A DNA stretch of 64,000 nt from contig NZ_JACVMX010000001.1 in the NCBI RefSeq assembly GCF_014530035.1, positions 434,001 to 498,000 on the forward strand, given 5' to 3'. This document shows, piece by piece, positions 26,718 through 36,371 of this stretch. A model generated the notes under the pieces. The model made no database searches. It had not been told where the DNA came from and worked only from the letters and a program-made list of their open reading frames with translations. Each line of letters opens with the position of its first letter. Position 1 is the stretch's first letter. Made by a program: the position numbers and the translations under genes. This DNA is from Leucobacter sp. cx-328. Lineage in GTDB: Bacteria; Actinomycetota; Actinomycetes; Actinomycetales; Microbacteriaceae.

Positions 26718-27209
26718 GTGAAACGCTGGACCGCAGATTTTTCGGCTTGGGTGTCGAGTCTGCGTGTGAGCGGTGTCACCGTGCTCGCCGTTGTCGTGTT
26801 GGTGCTTGGTGCGTTGATGCTGAGTCCCAACATTTCGACGTTTGTGCAGCAACAGCGGGAGCTCTCGCAGTTGCGCGCAAGTGTCGAGGAGCACCGCGCA
26901 GCCGTCGAAGAGATCGACGCTGAGCGTGCACGCTGGAAGGATCCGGCGTACGTCCGATCGCAGGCGCGTGATCGCCTGCTGTACGTGATGCCGGGGGAGA
27001 CCCAGCTGAGCATCATTGATGACGTGCTCATCCCCGCAGAGTCAGACGAAGAAACCGAGTCGACTTTGACGGAAACCGAGACGAACTGGGCCCGTGAATT
27101 CGGCGCCACGTTCCTCATCGCTGGCATGTCTGAGCACCCAGATAAGGCCGCAGCTGCTGAAGAGGCTCCCATTGAGGAAGCGCCGGCAGCGGAGACGCCG
27201 GTCGAGTAG
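26718..27209 (+). CDS. FtsB/DivIC-type septum formation initiator protein
   Basis: A 163-residue bitopic membrane protein. A short cytoplasmic N-terminus precedes one membrane helix (about 18-36, VSGVTVLAVVVLVLGALML). An extracellular coiled coil follows at about 42-75 (QQQRELSQLRASVEEHRAAVEEIDAERARW), then the family motif KDPAYVRSQARDRLLYVMPGE. The last 60 residues are an acidic Ala/Glu/Pro tail. FtsB/DivIC proteins form a complex with FtsL and FtsQ in the divisome. GTG 26718 is the start. Position between eno and DUF501 is strongly conserved in actinobacteria and supports the call. Confidence 0.92.
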   Translation: MKRWTADFSAWVSSLRVSGVTVLAVVVLVLGALMLSPNISTFVQQQRELSQLRASVEEHRAAVEEIDAERARWKDPAYVRSQARDRLLYVMPGETQLSIIDDVLIPAESDEETESTLTETETNWAREFGATFLIAGMSEHPDKAAAAEEAPIEEAPAAETPVE

Positions 27210-27281
27210 CGGCTCTCGCCACACCTGGCGCACGTGCGCAGCGTGTTTGCCCCAAGACTTTTATGACACAGGAGAAGCCAC

Positions 27282-27764
27282 ATGCCTCGCCCCCCTTACG
27301 AAGCTCCCACTGCTGAAGAAATCGCGATCGTCAGCGAGCAGCTCGGCCGCGAGGCACGTGGAGTCGTCGGTATCGCTGCGCGCACGGCAGACGGCACGCC
27401 CGCTGTTGTGGCGACCTCGCCGCGTCTGCCTGACGGTTCGCCGTTCCCGACGTTCTACTACCTGTGCCACCCCGAGATCGTTGCCGCTGCGTCGCGTCTT
27501 GAAGCTGCCGGTGTCATGAACGAGTACAACGAGATGCTCGCTGAAGATGAGGAGCTGCGTGCCGCCTACCAGCGTGCACATGAGCAGTTCGTGGCGGATC
27601 GCGACAGCATCGGTGAGGTCCCCGAAATTGCAGGCATCAGCTCAGGCGGCATGCCCGTTCGGGTGAAGTGCTTGCACGCGCTCATGGGCCACGCGCTTGC
27701 AGCCGGCCCCGGTGTCAACCCCATCGGTGATCTCGCTCTCGAACGTTCGGGAATCTCGCACTAA
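27282..27764 (+). CDS. DUF501 family protein
   Basis: This 160-residue protein matches my recollection of DUF501. It has an N-terminal SEQLGREARGVVGIAAR segment and the motif FPTFYYLCHPEIVAAASRLEAAGVM with a conserved cysteine. Near the C-terminus is PVRVKCLHALMGHALAAGPGVNPIGD, with a second conserved Cys-Leu-His. The conserved cysteine and histidines suggest metal binding, but no biochemical function is known to me. It is usually located next to eno and divIC and often before a Ppx/GppA phosphatase; here ndh follows instead. A GGAG precedes ATG 27282. Confidence 0.9.
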   Translation: MPRPPYEAPTAEEIAIVSEQLGREARGVVGIAARTADGTPAVVATSPRLPDGSPFPTFYYLCHPEIVAAASRLEAAGVMNEYNEMLAEDEELRAAYQRAHEQFVADRDSIGEVPEIAGISSGGMPVRVKCLHALMGHALAAGPGVNPIGDLALERSGISH

Positions 27765-27992
27765 TACGCGATCGAGTTCTTGCCGCAATAATTGCGGAAA
27801 CAACTGTATTCGGGTATTAATTTCGTAGAATCGTCCGTTTTCCCCAGTAATTCTGAGGAATACGCTCCTCTGTGTATTTTTACGGGTACAGTTGATTGTG
27901 TTGGGCGTATTATTGCGCCCGCTTCGTCTGGATAAATTACCCGCGTGAGAGCGCGGGTTTGAACGTGCTCACAGCATCAAGGAGACTGCTTC
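27765..27992 (+). promoter_or_regulatory. AT-rich region upstream of ndh with small hairpins
   Basis: This 228-base gap is clearly more AT-rich than its surroundings. It contains CCGCAA-TAA-TTGCGG (27783-27797) and a CCCGCG-TGAGAG-CGCGGG hairpin followed by TTT just before the ndh ribosome-binding site AAGGAG. The last could act as an attenuator or a weak terminator. It probably holds the ndh promoter; I cannot assign -10 or -35 boxes with confidence. Confidence 0.5.
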
Positions 27993-29336
27993 GTGTCGAA
28001 GAAGATTCTGATCGTTGGCGGTGGCTACGCCGGTTTTTACACTGCATGGAAGCTCGAAGGGCTTCTGCGCGCCGGTGAAGCTGAGGTCGCGATTGTCGAT
28101 CCGCTGCCGTACATGGCATACCTGCCCTTCCTCCCCGAGGTAGCGGCTGGTTCGATCGAGCCGCGTCACGCGGTTGTCGCTCGCCGTCGTCACCTGAAGA
28201 AGACTCAGGAAATCGCGGGCAAGGTTACAGCAATCTCGCACGCAACGAAGACCGCAACGATCACCCCGAACATTGGTGAAGCGTACGACTTCGAGTACGA
28301 CGAAATCGTTATCACCACCGGTTCGGTGTCGCGTACCTTCCCGATCCCGGGCATCGCTGACAACGCAATCGGCATGAAGACCATTGAAGAGGCTGTTTAC
28401 GTTCGCGACCGCATGGTACGCAACTTCAACCTCGCAGCTCAGCTTCCCAAGGACTCGGCAGAGCGCGCACGCCTCCTGACCGTTACTGTGGTTGGCGGCG
28501 GCTTCGCTGGTATCGAGAGTGTTTCGGAGCTTCGCTCTTTCGCAACCTCGCTGCTGCGTCGTTTCCCCGAGATCTCGTTCGACGAGACCAAGTTCCACCT
28601 CGTTGAGGCAATGGGTCGCATCATGCCCGAGGTCACCGAGAAGCTCGCTGACTGGGTAGTCAAGGACCAGACCCGTCGCGGTGTTGATATTCACCTCAAC
28701 ACGCAGCTTCAGTCGGCAGAGGGCGGCAACATGCAGCTCTCGACTGGCGAGAACTACGAGTCGGACCTTATCGTTTGGACCGCAGGCGTTATGCCCCGTC
28801 CGTTCCTCCGCGGCACCGATCTTCCCATCGGCGCGCGTGGCCACGTCATCGGCAGCCCCACCCTTCAGGTCACCACCGAAGAGGGCGAGATCGTTGCTGG
28901 CGCATGGACCGCAGGCGATACCTCGCAGACCCCCGACATCTCGTCGACCCCTGGCCCCGGCGGCTTCTGCGTTCCGAACGCACAGCACGCAGTTCGCCAG
29001 GGTCGCCTGCTCGCGAAGAACATTGTTGCTTCGCTCCGCGGCGAGGGCGTACGCGAGTACAACCACAAGAACGCAGGCGCAGTTGCAGGCCTCGGCATGA
29101 ACGCTGGTGTGTTCAAGTCGGGTGGCAACTTCGCAATGAAGGGCTACTTCGCGTGGCTCGCACACCGTTTCTACCACGGCCTCGCAATCCCGACCTGGGA
29201 GCGCAAGTGGCGTGTATTCGGTGGCTGGATCGGCCACTTCTTCCTCGGCCGTGACATCGTTTCGCTCGATGCTACGCAGGAGCCCCGTGCGATCTTCGAG
29301 GAGTTCGCAAGCCGCCCCAAGCCCGCTGCTGAGTAA
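27993..29336 (+). CDS. ndh: Type II NADH dehydrogenase (NDH-2)
   Basis: A 447-residue two-dinucleotide-binding flavoprotein that oxidises NADH and reduces quinone without pumping protons, as a peripheral membrane enzyme. The FAD motif ILIVGGGYAGFYTA is at the N-terminus. The NADH motif VVGGGFAGIESVSEL is near residues 165-180, and AWTAGDTSQTPD is the second FAD-binding motif. A C-terminal amphipathic region (FAWLAHRFYHGLAIPTWERKWRVFGGWIGHFFLGRD) can anchor it to the membrane. The start is GTG 27993 behind AAGGAG. The antisense frame opposite this gene is a codon-bias artefact. Confidence 0.94.
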   Translation: MSKKILIVGGGYAGFYTAWKLEGLLRAGEAEVAIVDPLPYMAYLPFLPEVAAGSIEPRHAVVARRRHLKKTQEIAGKVTAISHATKTATITPNIGEAYDFEYDEIVITTGSVSRTFPIPGIADNAIGMKTIEEAVYVRDRMVRNFNLAAQLPKDSAERARLLTVTVVGGGFAGIESVSELRSFATSLLRRFPEISFDETKFHLVEAMGRIMPEVTEKLADWVVKDQTRRGVDIHLNTQLQSAEGGNMQLSTGENYESDLIVWTAGVMPRPFLRGTDLPIGARGHVIGSPTLQVTTEEGEIVAGAWTAGDTSQTPDISSTPGPGGFCVPNAQHAVRQGRLLAKNIVASLRGEGVREYNHKNAGAVAGLGMNAGVFKSGGNFAMKGYFAWLAHRFYHGLAIPTWERKWRVFGGWIGHFFLGRDIVSLDATQEPRAIFEEFASRPKPAAE

Positions 29337-29346
29337 GTAGTACGCC

Positions 29347-30348
29347 ATGATGACCAGTCCGATGGTGATCGGTCATCGTGGCGCCCCCGGCTACCGCCCC
29401 GAGCACACTGAGTCGTCGTATCGACTCGCCTGTGAGCTCGGGGCGGACGCCGTTGAACCAGACGTCGTCGCGACTAGCGACGGCGTCTTGGTCGTTCGTC
29501 ACGAGAACGAGATCTCTGGCACCACTGATGTCGCCTCGCACCCTGCCTTCGCAGATCGGAAGCGCACGAAGACCGTTGATGGCGTGCGCCTCACCGGCTG
29601 GTTCACCGAAGACTTCACCTGGGACGAGTTGCGCACCCTTCGCTGCACCGAACGGTTGCCGCGGGTGCGCTCGGCCAACCGCCGTTTCGATGGTACTGAA
29701 CCCATTCTCCGCTTGCGTGACGTGCTTCGTATCGCCGATCAGGAGAGCTCTCGTCGCGGTCGGTACGTCGACCTTGTGATCGAGATTAAGCACGCTGCGT
29801 ACTTCCGTACCCTTGGTTACGATCTTGGAGCGCTCGTGCGCTCAGAGCTGACGGTGACCGGGTGGGCGGATCGTCTCCACCGCGTCACCATCGAGTGCTT
29901 TGAGCTGGGTGTGCTGCGTGATCTCGCTGATCTGCGGGCACAGGGAGCGAAGCTTGTGTTCCTCGCGGAGGCAAAAGGCACCCCTGCGGATGATCTGCGG
30001 GGGAAGTCGTTCCGGTGGTATTCCACCAACCGTGGCTTGCGGTATCTGCGTCAGCATGTTGACGGCATTAGCCTGGACAAGCGGGCGCTCCTGCAGCGCG
30101 CAGCCTTCGGCCGTGTTCGTGTGAGTTCGGTGGTGCGCCGCGCACACCGGAAGGGCCTGCTCGTCTTTACCTGGACGTTGCGGCCTGAGAACCGATACCT
30201 GCACCGCCGCTTCACTGGCCGCGGGGGACAAACGGCACATGGGCAGTGGGCACGCGAGTTTCGTCTGCTCATGCGGTCAGGACTTGACGGGGTATTCGCC
30301 GATCATCCTGACCTTGCCATCGCGGTTCGCGAATCGATTACGCGCTAG
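29347..30348 (+). CDS. Glycerophosphodiester phosphodiesterase family protein
   Basis: A 333-residue TIM-barrel phosphodiesterase. The GDPD signature is clear: GHRGAPGYRPEHTESSY with the His-Arg-Gly and Glu/Asn-position residues, EPDVVATSDGVLVVRHE with the metal-ligand Glu and Asp and the catalytic His, and the C-terminal GVFADHPDLA. Members hydrolyse glycerophosphodiesters or related lipids. There is no signal peptide, so it is cytoplasmic. It starts 10 bases after ndh and is probably co-transcribed. Its 3' end overlaps the convergent asparaginase gene by 11 bases. Confidence 0.9.
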   Translation: MMTSPMVIGHRGAPGYRPEHTESSYRLACELGADAVEPDVVATSDGVLVVRHENEISGTTDVASHPAFADRKRTKTVDGVRLTGWFTEDFTWDELRTLRCTERLPRVRSANRRFDGTEPILRLRDVLRIADQESSRRGRYVDLVIEIKHAAYFRTLGYDLGALVRSELTVTGWADRLHRVTIECFELGVLRDLADLRAQGAKLVFLAEAKGTPADDLRGKSFRWYSTNRGLRYLRQHVDGISLDKRALLQRAAFGRVRVSSVVRRAHRKGLLVFTWTLRPENRYLHRRFTGRGGQTAHGQWAREFRLLMRSGLDGVFADHPDLAIAVRESITR

Positions 30349-31342
30349 CGCTCATTTCGCCCGCGAGGTTTACCGGCATGAGCGTCTTCACCTCAGCCGC
30401 AGCGTAGCCTGCGTCGATGAGGTAGCCAAGCTTCGCGACCGCAGCTTCGACCGTGAGATCTCCACCGTCGATGACGCCGGCATTCGCGAGTTCCGATCCG
30501 ACCGCATACCGGCCAAGCTGCGCGGAACCCTGCGCACACTGCGTGATCGCGACAACCGGCATGAGATCAGCAATGGCGCGGATCGCGTCTCGCATACCGT
30601 GGCGCGACGTCGGAGCGTTGCCTGCGCCATAGCACTCGAGCACGAGCGCTGCCGGATCCGCGCCCACTGCAGCAGTGAGGTCAGCCGGAGTGACCGCGGG
30701 CGTGAAACGGTAGGTCAGCACACGGGCTGCTTCGCGGCCGTCGGCCTCTGGGCGCAGCGGTGGGACGCCTGCGGTGTTGGGATCGAGGGCACGCTCGGCG
30801 CGGAACGCCTTGAACGCATCAGCGTCCGCCTTCGTCGCGCGCACCGCGGGAAGAATCTCGCCGCCAAACGCGATTGTTACGGGTGCGTGGCGGCCTGCCT
30901 TAGCCGCGACGCGGATCGCGAGACGCAAGTTGTCAGCCGCGTCGGTATCGTCGGCAGCATGGGGGAGCTGGCTGCCAGTGAGCACCACAGGAGTGCCGAG
31001 ATCGGCGAGTTCGAATGCGAGGCGAGATGCCGTATATGCGAGCGTGTCAGTGCCATGTGTCACGACGACGCCGCGCGGCTTCATCGCACCGACCCGGGCG
31101 CGCACCGCACGCGCGATCTTCGGGGCGGTCTCGGCGTCGGCGTTGGCGCTGTCGATTGCGGGTTGCAGGTGATTGATGCGGATCTGAATCCCGAGTGGCG
31201 TCGCGATGTCCCGCGCGAGCTCCTCGAGAATCTCAGGGAACTCAGGATCGGGCGCGAGGCCAGAAGAGGTCTCCCGCATCCCGATGGTTCCGCCGGTGGC
31301 AAAGATCAGAATCGTCGGAGGTTCTTCAGGCGCGATGTGCAT
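30338..31342 (-). CDS. L-asparaginase, cytoplasmic type
   Basis: A 334-residue asparaginase/glutaminase-family amidohydrolase. The two catalytic Thr motifs are present: ILIFATGGTIGM near the N-terminus and GVVVTHGTDTLAYTA in the middle, followed by PVVLTGSQLP. There is no signal sequence, so a cytoplasmic role in asparagine use is likely. ATG 31342 is preceded by AGGGGG on the minus strand. The much longer open frame reaching 31840 runs through the opposite pcrA start and is rejected. A C-terminal GRYAVGSELANAG segment is typical. The gene is convergent with the phosphodiesterase gene. Confidence 0.9.
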   Translation of the reverse strand: MHIAPEEPPTILIFATGGTIGMRETSSGLAPDPEFPEILEELARDIATPLGIQIRINHLQPAIDSANADAETAPKIARAVRARVGAMKPRGVVVTHGTDTLAYTASRLAFELADLGTPVVLTGSQLPHAADDTDAADNLRLAIRVAAKAGRHAPVTIAFGGEILPAVRATKADADAFKAFRAERALDPNTAGVPPLRPEADGREAARVLTYRFTPAVTPADLTAAVGADPAALVLECYGAGNAPTSRHGMRDAIRAIADLMPVVAITQCAQGSAQLGRYAVGSELANAGVIDGGDLTVEAAVAKLGYLIDAGYAAAEVKTLMPVNLAGEMSASA

Positions 31343-31420
31343 GCCCCCTATTCTCTCGTATTCGGAGGGACGTGTGAGGGGTGTGTTGGCGCCCTCCAAC
31401 CCAATGTCAGTGGTGCGGCC

Positions 31421-31426
31421 TAAACT
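31421..31426 (+). promoter_or_regulatory. -10 box TAAACT before the pcrA-like gene
   Basis: TAAACT ends 10 bases before ATG 31437, in the same GGCCTAAACT context as the box before the ABC-F gene. Confidence 0.5.
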
Positions 31427-31436
31427 GAGAACCACA

Positions 31437-34010
31437 ATGAGTGAATTTGAGCTGCTTGATCCGTCCGGTCTGCCGTTTGGCTCGTCTTCTGCACAGGGGG
31501 CGGGTGCAGGTGTTGACGCGCTGCTTGACGGGCTAAACCCTGAGCAGAAGCGCGCGGTCATCGCGCGCGGTCCCGCGCTGCTTATCGTTGCGGGTGCCGG
31601 TTCAGGCAAGACGCGCGTGCTTACGCATCGCATTGCGCACCTCATTCGCGAGCGCGAAGCCTGGCCGAGCCAGATTCTCGCAATCACATTCACCAACAAG
31701 GCGGCGGCCGAGATGCGCGAGCGCATCGAGTCGTTGCTTGGTGAGGGTGCCCAGGGTATGTGGGTCTCAACGTTCCACTCGGCATGCGTGCGTATTTTGC
31801 GGCGTGAGGCAGAGCACTTCGGGTATGTCTCGGGCTTCACGATTTACGACTCTGCAGATTCCCGCGCACTGCTCAAGCGCATTATTAAAGAGCTCGACGC
31901 CGATACGTACGGGTTCACGCCCGCAAACGCTGGCTCGAAGATTTCGCGACTGAAGAACGAGCTGTCTGACGCTCGCGCCTACGGTGCGACGGCGAACATG
32001 AGTGATCCGCGCGATCGCATTTTTACCGAGATTTTTACGGCCTATGAGAACGCGCTGCGCAAGGCGAATGCGTTCGACTTTGACGATCTCATCGGGCAGA
32101 CGGTGCAGCTGTTCCGCTCGCACCCTGAGATTGCTGCGATCTACCAGCGTCGGTTCCGACACATTCTCGTCGATGAGTACCAGGACACGAACCATGCGCA
32201 GTACTCGCTCATTCGTGAGCTCACGAAGCCGGTCTCGCCCGAGCTTGTGCAGCGTCTTGCGCCGCCTGCGCGTGCGGCAGAGGTGGACGGCACTGGCCAG
32301 ATTCCTGCGGCAAGCCTCACCGTCGTTGGTGACTCTGATCAGTCGATCTATGCCTTCCGAGGCGCAGATATTCGGAACATCGTTGAGTTCGAGCGCGACT
32401 ATCTCGGCGCAGAAGTCGTCAAGCTTGAGCAGAACTACCGTTCTACCCAGAACATCCTCTCGGCAGCAAACGCGGTGATCGGTAACAACTTCGACCGACA
32501 AGAGAAGCGACTCTGGACGGCCGAGGGCGATGGCCCGAAGATTATCGGTTTTACCGGGTACTCGCAGCACGATGAGGCGCGCTTCGTCGCCGATGAGATT
32601 GAGACGCTGCGCGGTGAAGGTCACGCGTACGGCGACATTGCGGTCTTCTATCGAACCAACTCCCAGACACGTGCGTTGGAGGAGCTGTTCATTCGCTCTG
32701 CGATTCCATATCGCATTCTCGGTGGCACCAAGTTCTACGAGCGCGCTGAGATTAAAGACGCGATGGCCTACCTGACGACCGTCGCAAACCCGTATGATCC
32801 GATCGCATGGTCGCGTATGCTCGGTGCGCCAAAGCGCGGAATTGGTCCGATGGCCGAAGCGCACCTCGCAAACTTCCAGGAAGACAACGGGCTGAACTTC
32901 CACGAGGCGATGCAACATGCCGACGAAGTGCCAGGTCTCGGCCCGAAGCTGCGTGGCACGATTGTGTCCCTCGCCGAACTATTGCAGCGGGCAAAGCGTA
33001 TGGCGCTCGGCGGCGGAGCTACCGATAACCCTGAGGAAGAAGCGAAGCCTGCTCCCGTGGGCGACGTACTGAAGCTCATCCTTGATGAGACACAGATGAT
33101 CGAGAAGCTGCGCTCGAAGCGCGATCCGCAAGATGACGCGCGTGCAGAAAACCTTGAAGAGCTCATTGCCGTTGCGCGAGAGTTCGATGTTCAGCAGCCG
33201 GGTGCGGGGCTCCTCGCATTCCTCACGGAGGTGAGTCTCGTAGCGGCTGCAGACGACCTTGACGATCAGAGCGGCACAGTTTCCCTCATGACGCTGCACA
33301 CTGCAAAGGGTCTCGAGTTTCCCGCCGTTTTCATTACCGGTGTCGAAGAAGGCCTGCTCCCGCACCAAATGTCGGTCGACGAGGTCGGTGGTATCAACGA
33401 AGAGCGTCGATTGATGTATGTCGGCATAACACGAGCTCGAAAGCAGCTGTACATCACGCTCGCTTCCACTCGCGCGACCTTCGGCGACATCGCGGTGGCG
33501 ATGCCCTCGCGCTTCCTGCAAGAGATCCCTGAGGGGCTCATCGAATGGCGCCAGTCGCCAGGGGAAGTGACCGGTCGAGGTGGCACCGAATCACGAGCGC
33601 TGAACGCCCCGCGCGCCGCTGGCGGTGCAGCTGGATGGAGTCGATCACGGAACACCGACTCGAACGTTACCTTCGGCCAGAGTGGCCGTGGGGGCACGGG
33701 CGCAGCCGCGATTTCTGAGCCAGCGAGCGGAAACATGCAGTCGGCGCTCGACAAGTGGCGTGAGCGCAAAGCACAAGCGAAGGCAGCGCAGGAGGCCGGG
33801 GGCGGGTTCCCCAATATGATCGGTGGCTCGAGCCACGACAACGGCGACCTCGTGCTGGAGATTGGCGATCGCGTCAAGCATGCGAAGTACGGTGAGGGCC
33901 GTGTCGTGAGCATGAGTGGCGCCGGTTCAAAACGGATCGCTCACGTCGATTTTCCAACGGTTGGCGAGAAAAAACTCCTCGTCAAGCTCGCGCCAATCGA
34001 GAAATTGTAG
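31437..34010 (+). CDS. pcrA: UvrD/PcrA-type superfamily 1A DNA helicase
   Basis: An 857-residue 3'-5' helicase. Motifs appear in order: DGLNPEQKRAV (Q motif), Walker A AGAGSGKT, ITFTNKAAAEMRER (Ia), VSTFHSACVRIL, DEYQDTN (II), VVGDSDQSIYAFRGAD (III), LEQNYRST (IV), MTLHTAKGLEFPAVF (V) and VGITRARKQLYIT (VI). The C-terminus has a Gly/Ser-rich linker and a small domain (VLEIGDRVKHAKYGEGRVV...) characteristic of actinobacterial and firmicute PcrA, which contacts RNA polymerase. Its job is in repair, rolling-circle replication and transcription conflict. An in-frame ATG at 31404 is possible, but 31437 has the -10 box at the usual spacing. Confidence 0.94.
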   Translation: MSEFELLDPSGLPFGSSSAQGAGAGVDALLDGLNPEQKRAVIARGPALLIVAGAGSGKTRVLTHRIAHLIREREAWPSQILAITFTNKAAAEMRERIESLLGEGAQGMWVSTFHSACVRILRREAEHFGYVSGFTIYDSADSRALLKRIIKELDADTYGFTPANAGSKISRLKNELSDARAYGATANMSDPRDRIFTEIFTAYENALRKANAFDFDDLIGQTVQLFRSHPEIAAIYQRRFRHILVDEYQDTNHAQYSLIRELTKPVSPELVQRLAPPARAAEVDGTGQIPAASLTVVGDSDQSIYAFRGADIRNIVEFERDYLGAEVVKLEQNYRSTQNILSAANAVIGNNFDRQEKRLWTAEGDGPKIIGFTGYSQHDEARFVADEIETLRGEGHAYGDIAVFYRTNSQTRALEELFIRSAIPYRILGGTKFYERAEIKDAMAYLTTVANPYDPIAWSRMLGAPKRGIGPMAEAHLANFQEDNGLNFHEAMQHADEVPGLGPKLRGTIVSLAELLQRAKRMALGGGATDNPEEEAKPAPVGDVLKLILDETQMIEKLRSKRDPQDDARAENLEELIAVAREFDVQQPGAGLLAFLTEVSLVAAADDLDDQSGTVSLMTLHTAKGLEFPAVFITGVEEGLLPHQMSVDEVGGINEERRLMYVGITRARKQLYITLASTRATFGDIAVAMPSRFLQEIPEGLIEWRQSPGEVTGRGGTESRALNAPRAAGGAAGWSRSRNTDSNVTFGQSGRGGTGAAAISEPASGNMQSALDKWRERKAQAKAAQEAGGGFPNMIGGSSHDNGDLVLEIGDRVKHAKYGEGRVVSMSGAGSKRIAHVDFPTVGEKKLLVKLAPIEKL

Positions 34011-34093
34011 GTTTCATTTAAGTATGTGATCTGCGGGTTCATCGCTGCTAGGCTGGCCGAAGTCGAGCCTTTCGACGTCGAAGCAAAGACGCC

Positions 34094-34112
34094 TCGAAAA
34101 GCTGTTTTTCGA
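34094..34112 (+). other. Hairpin in the sucC leader
   Basis: TCGAAAA-GCTGT-TTTTCGA forms a 7-bp stem 20 bases before the sucC start, and a small GTCGA...TCGAC repeat lies upstream. A TAGGCT box at 34049-34054 may be the promoter -10. The purpose of the hairpin is unknown. Confidence 0.4.
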
Positions 34113-34131
34113 ACGACCTAAGGACAGTTAC

Positions 34132-35316
34132 GTGGATCTGTATGAGTACCAGGCACGAGACCTCTTTGAGCGATATGGGGTGCCGGTACTTGCCGGTATT
34201 GTCGCCGACACCGCTGAGGAGGCTCGTGCAGCTGCTGAAAAGCTTGGCGGCGTTGTTGTCGTCAAAGCCCAGGTGAAGATCGGTGGCCGCGGCAAGGCCG
34301 GTGGCGTGAAGGTCGCACGCACCCCCGACGAAGCATACGAGGCGGCGCAGGCCATCCTCGGCCTCGACATTAAGGGTCATCGAGTAGACCGTGTCATGGT
34401 TGCCGCTGGTGCAGACATCGTCGAGGAGTACTACTTCTCGGTGCTGCTCGACCGTGCAAACCGGTCTTACCTCGCGCTGTGCAGCGTTGAAGGCGGCATG
34501 GACATTGAGCAGCTCGCCGAGACGAAGCCTGAGGCGCTCGCTCGTATCGAGGTGTGTCCGATCGATGGTATCAACGAGGCAAAGGCGCTCGAGATCGCCC
34601 GCGCAGCGAACTTCCCTGAAGAGCTCGTACCTCAGGTCGCGCAGGTATTTGAGAAGCTTTACGCCGTGTACTCCGGTGAAGACGCTACGCTCGTCGAAGT
34701 CAACCCGCTCGTCCGTACGAGCGCTGGTGACATCATCGCGCTCGATGGCAAGGTATCCATTGACGAGAACGCAGAGTTCCGACAGCCAGATCACGCTGGG
34801 TATGTCGACAAGGCCGCTGAAAACCCGCTTGAGTGCAAGGCAAAAGAGCTTGACCTGAACTACGTGAAGCTCGACGGTGAAGTTGGCATCATCGGTAACG
34901 GCGCTGGCCTGGTCATGTCAACGCTCGACGTCGTCGCATATGCAGGCGAGAACTACGGCAACGTGAAGCCGGCAAACTTCCTCGACATCGGCGGTGGGGC
35001 TTCAGCTGAGGTCATGGCGAATGGCCTCGACGTCATCCTCGGAGATCCGCAGGTTCGGTCGGTGTTTGTCAACGTGTTCGGCGGCATTACCGCGTGCGAT
35101 GCCGTGGCGAATGGCATCGTTGGCGCCCTGGAGAAGCTTGGCGATTCAGCGAACAAGCCGCTCGTGGTCCGTCTTGACGGAAACAACGTTGAAGAGGGCC
35201 GGCGCATTCTCAACGAAGCACATCACCCGCTGGTCATTCAGGCAGCGACGATGGACGAGGGCGCAGCAAAGGCTGCAGAGCTCGCCAACGTTGCCGAACT
35301 CACCAACGCTCGCTGA
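34132..35316 (+). CDS. sucC: Succinyl-CoA synthetase beta subunit (ADP-forming)
   Basis: A 394-residue ATP-grasp subunit that works with SucD to interconvert succinyl-CoA and succinate in the TCA cycle. It begins [19 protein letters not shown], has [18 protein letters not shown] in the ATP-grasp fold, VEVNPLV for the metal site and a C-terminal CoA-ligase domain with [15 protein letters not shown] and [17 protein letters not shown]. The start is GTG 34132 behind AAGGACAG. sucD follows after 33 bases. Confidence 0.96.
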   Translation: MDLYEYQARDLFERYGVPVLAGIVADTAEEARAAAEKLGGVVVVKAQVKIGGRGKAGGVKVARTPDEAYEAAQAILGLDIKGHRVDRVMVAAGADIVEEYYFSVLLDRANRSYLALCSVEGGMDIEQLAETKPEALARIEVCPIDGINEAKALEIARAANFPEELVPQVAQVFEKLYAVYSGEDATLVEVNPLVRTSAGDIIALDGKVSIDENAEFRQPDHAGYVDKAAENPLECKAKELDLNYVKLDGEVGIIGNGAGLVMSTLDVVAYAGENYGNVKPANFLDIGGGASAEVMANGLDVILGDPQVRSVFVNVFGGITACDAVANGIVGALEKLGDSANKPLVVRLDGNNVEEGRRILNEAHHPLVIQAATMDEGAAKAAELANVAELTNAR

Positions 35317-35349
35317 TCCGCCGACGAACGTACCGAAAGAGGCAACACT

Positions 35350-36258
35350 ATGTCGATTTTTCTGAACAAAGATTCAAAGGTCATCGTCCAGGGCATCACC
35401 GGCGGCGAAGGCACAAAGCATGCGGCTCGCATGCTCAAAGCGGGCACCAACATTGTCGGCGGCGTGAATGCGCGCAAGGCTGGCACCACGGTAAAGCACA
35501 CCTACGCAGAGGGCTGCGAGATTGAGCTCCAGGTCTACGGCACCGTCGCCGAAGCGATGGCCGAGACTGGCGCCGACGTCTCGGTCGCGTTCGTGCCACC
35601 CGCGTTTATGCGCGAGGCAGCGTTTGAGGCGATCGATGCTGGTATCGGCATGCTCGTGATCATCACTGAGGGCGTGCCAATTAAAGACACGGCTGAGCTT
35701 TGGGCGCATGCGAAAGCAACGGGAAGTAAGACGAAGATCATTGGCCCGAACTGCCCTGGTGTGATTACCCCAGGTGAATCGCTCGCGGGCATCATCCCTG
35801 CAACGATCACAGGCAAGGGGCCGATTGGCCTCGTCTCGAAGTCGGGCACGCTCACCTATCAGATGATGTACGAGCTGCGTGATCTTGGGTTCTCGACCGC
35901 GATTGGCATCGGCGGCGACCCCATCATTGGTACGACTCACATTGATGCGCTCGCAGCGTTTGAGGCAGATCCTGAGACGGAAGCGATCGTGATGATCGGT
36001 GAGATTGGCGGTGATGCGGAAGAACGTGCCGCAGAATTCATCAAGGCCAATGTGACGAAGCCGGTTGTTGGGTACGTTGCCGGTTTCACCGCTCCCGAGG
36101 GCAAAACTATGGGGCACGCGGGCGCGATTGTGTCGGGCTCACGAGGCACCGCACAGGCCAAGAAAGAAGCGCTTGAAGCGGCTGGTGTGAAGGTTGGTAA
36201 GACGCCAACCGAAACCGCACACCTCCTTCGCGAGGTATACGCAGCGGTCGCCCGCTGA
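35350..36258 (+). CDS. sucD: Succinyl-CoA synthetase alpha subunit
   Basis: A 302-residue subunit with the CoA-binding Rossmann domain ([35 protein letters not shown]) and the phosphohistidine domain. The active-site His in GHAGAIVSG is residue 256. [12 protein letters not shown] and [16 protein letters not shown] are also standard. GAAAGAGG lies ahead of ATG 35350. It forms an operon with sucC and ends before a very strong terminator. Confidence 0.96.
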   Translation: MSIFLNKDSKVIVQGITGGEGTKHAARMLKAGTNIVGGVNARKAGTTVKHTYAEGCEIELQVYGTVAEAMAETGADVSVAFVPPAFMREAAFEAIDAGIGMLVIITEGVPIKDTAELWAHAKATGSKTKIIGPNCPGVITPGESLAGIIPATITGKGPIGLVSKSGTLTYQMMYELRDLGFSTAIGIGGDPIIGTTHIDALAAFEADPETEAIVMIGEIGGDAEERAAEFIKANVTKPVVGYVAGFTAPEGKTMGHAGAIVSGSRGTAQAKKEALEAAGVKVGKTPTETAHLLREVYAAVAR

Positions 36259-36272
36259 AAACTTTTGATGCG

Positions 36273-36318
36273 GTGTGAGCCCGGGTTCTCTCCTGAGAAC
36301 CCGGGCTCACACTGTTTT
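36273..36318 (+). terminator. Perfect 18-bp terminator after sucD
   Basis: Arms 36273-36290 and 36295-36312 pair perfectly over a TCCT loop and are followed by TGTTTT. Confidence 0.92.
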
Positions 36319-36356
36319 CCGCGGCGCGTATCAACTGTGATGTCAGAGGCCGCGGA

Positions 36357-36362
36357 TAGACT
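36357..36362 (+). promoter_or_regulatory. -10 box TAGACT before the DUF6350 gene
   Basis: TAGACT ends 9 bases before ATG 36372, with no ribosome-binding site between. Confidence 0.5.
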
Positions 36363-36371
36363 CAACGCACA

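Noticed and set aside
27969-29348. 459-codon open frame antisense to ndh
   Set aside because: It is fully opposite an intact NDH-2 gene, lacks any recognisable domain and has odd composition.
31343-31840. Upstream extension of the asparaginase frame
   Set aside because: It runs antisense through the first 400 bases of the helicase gene. The catalytic ATGGTI motif and a good ribosome-binding site support the shorter start.
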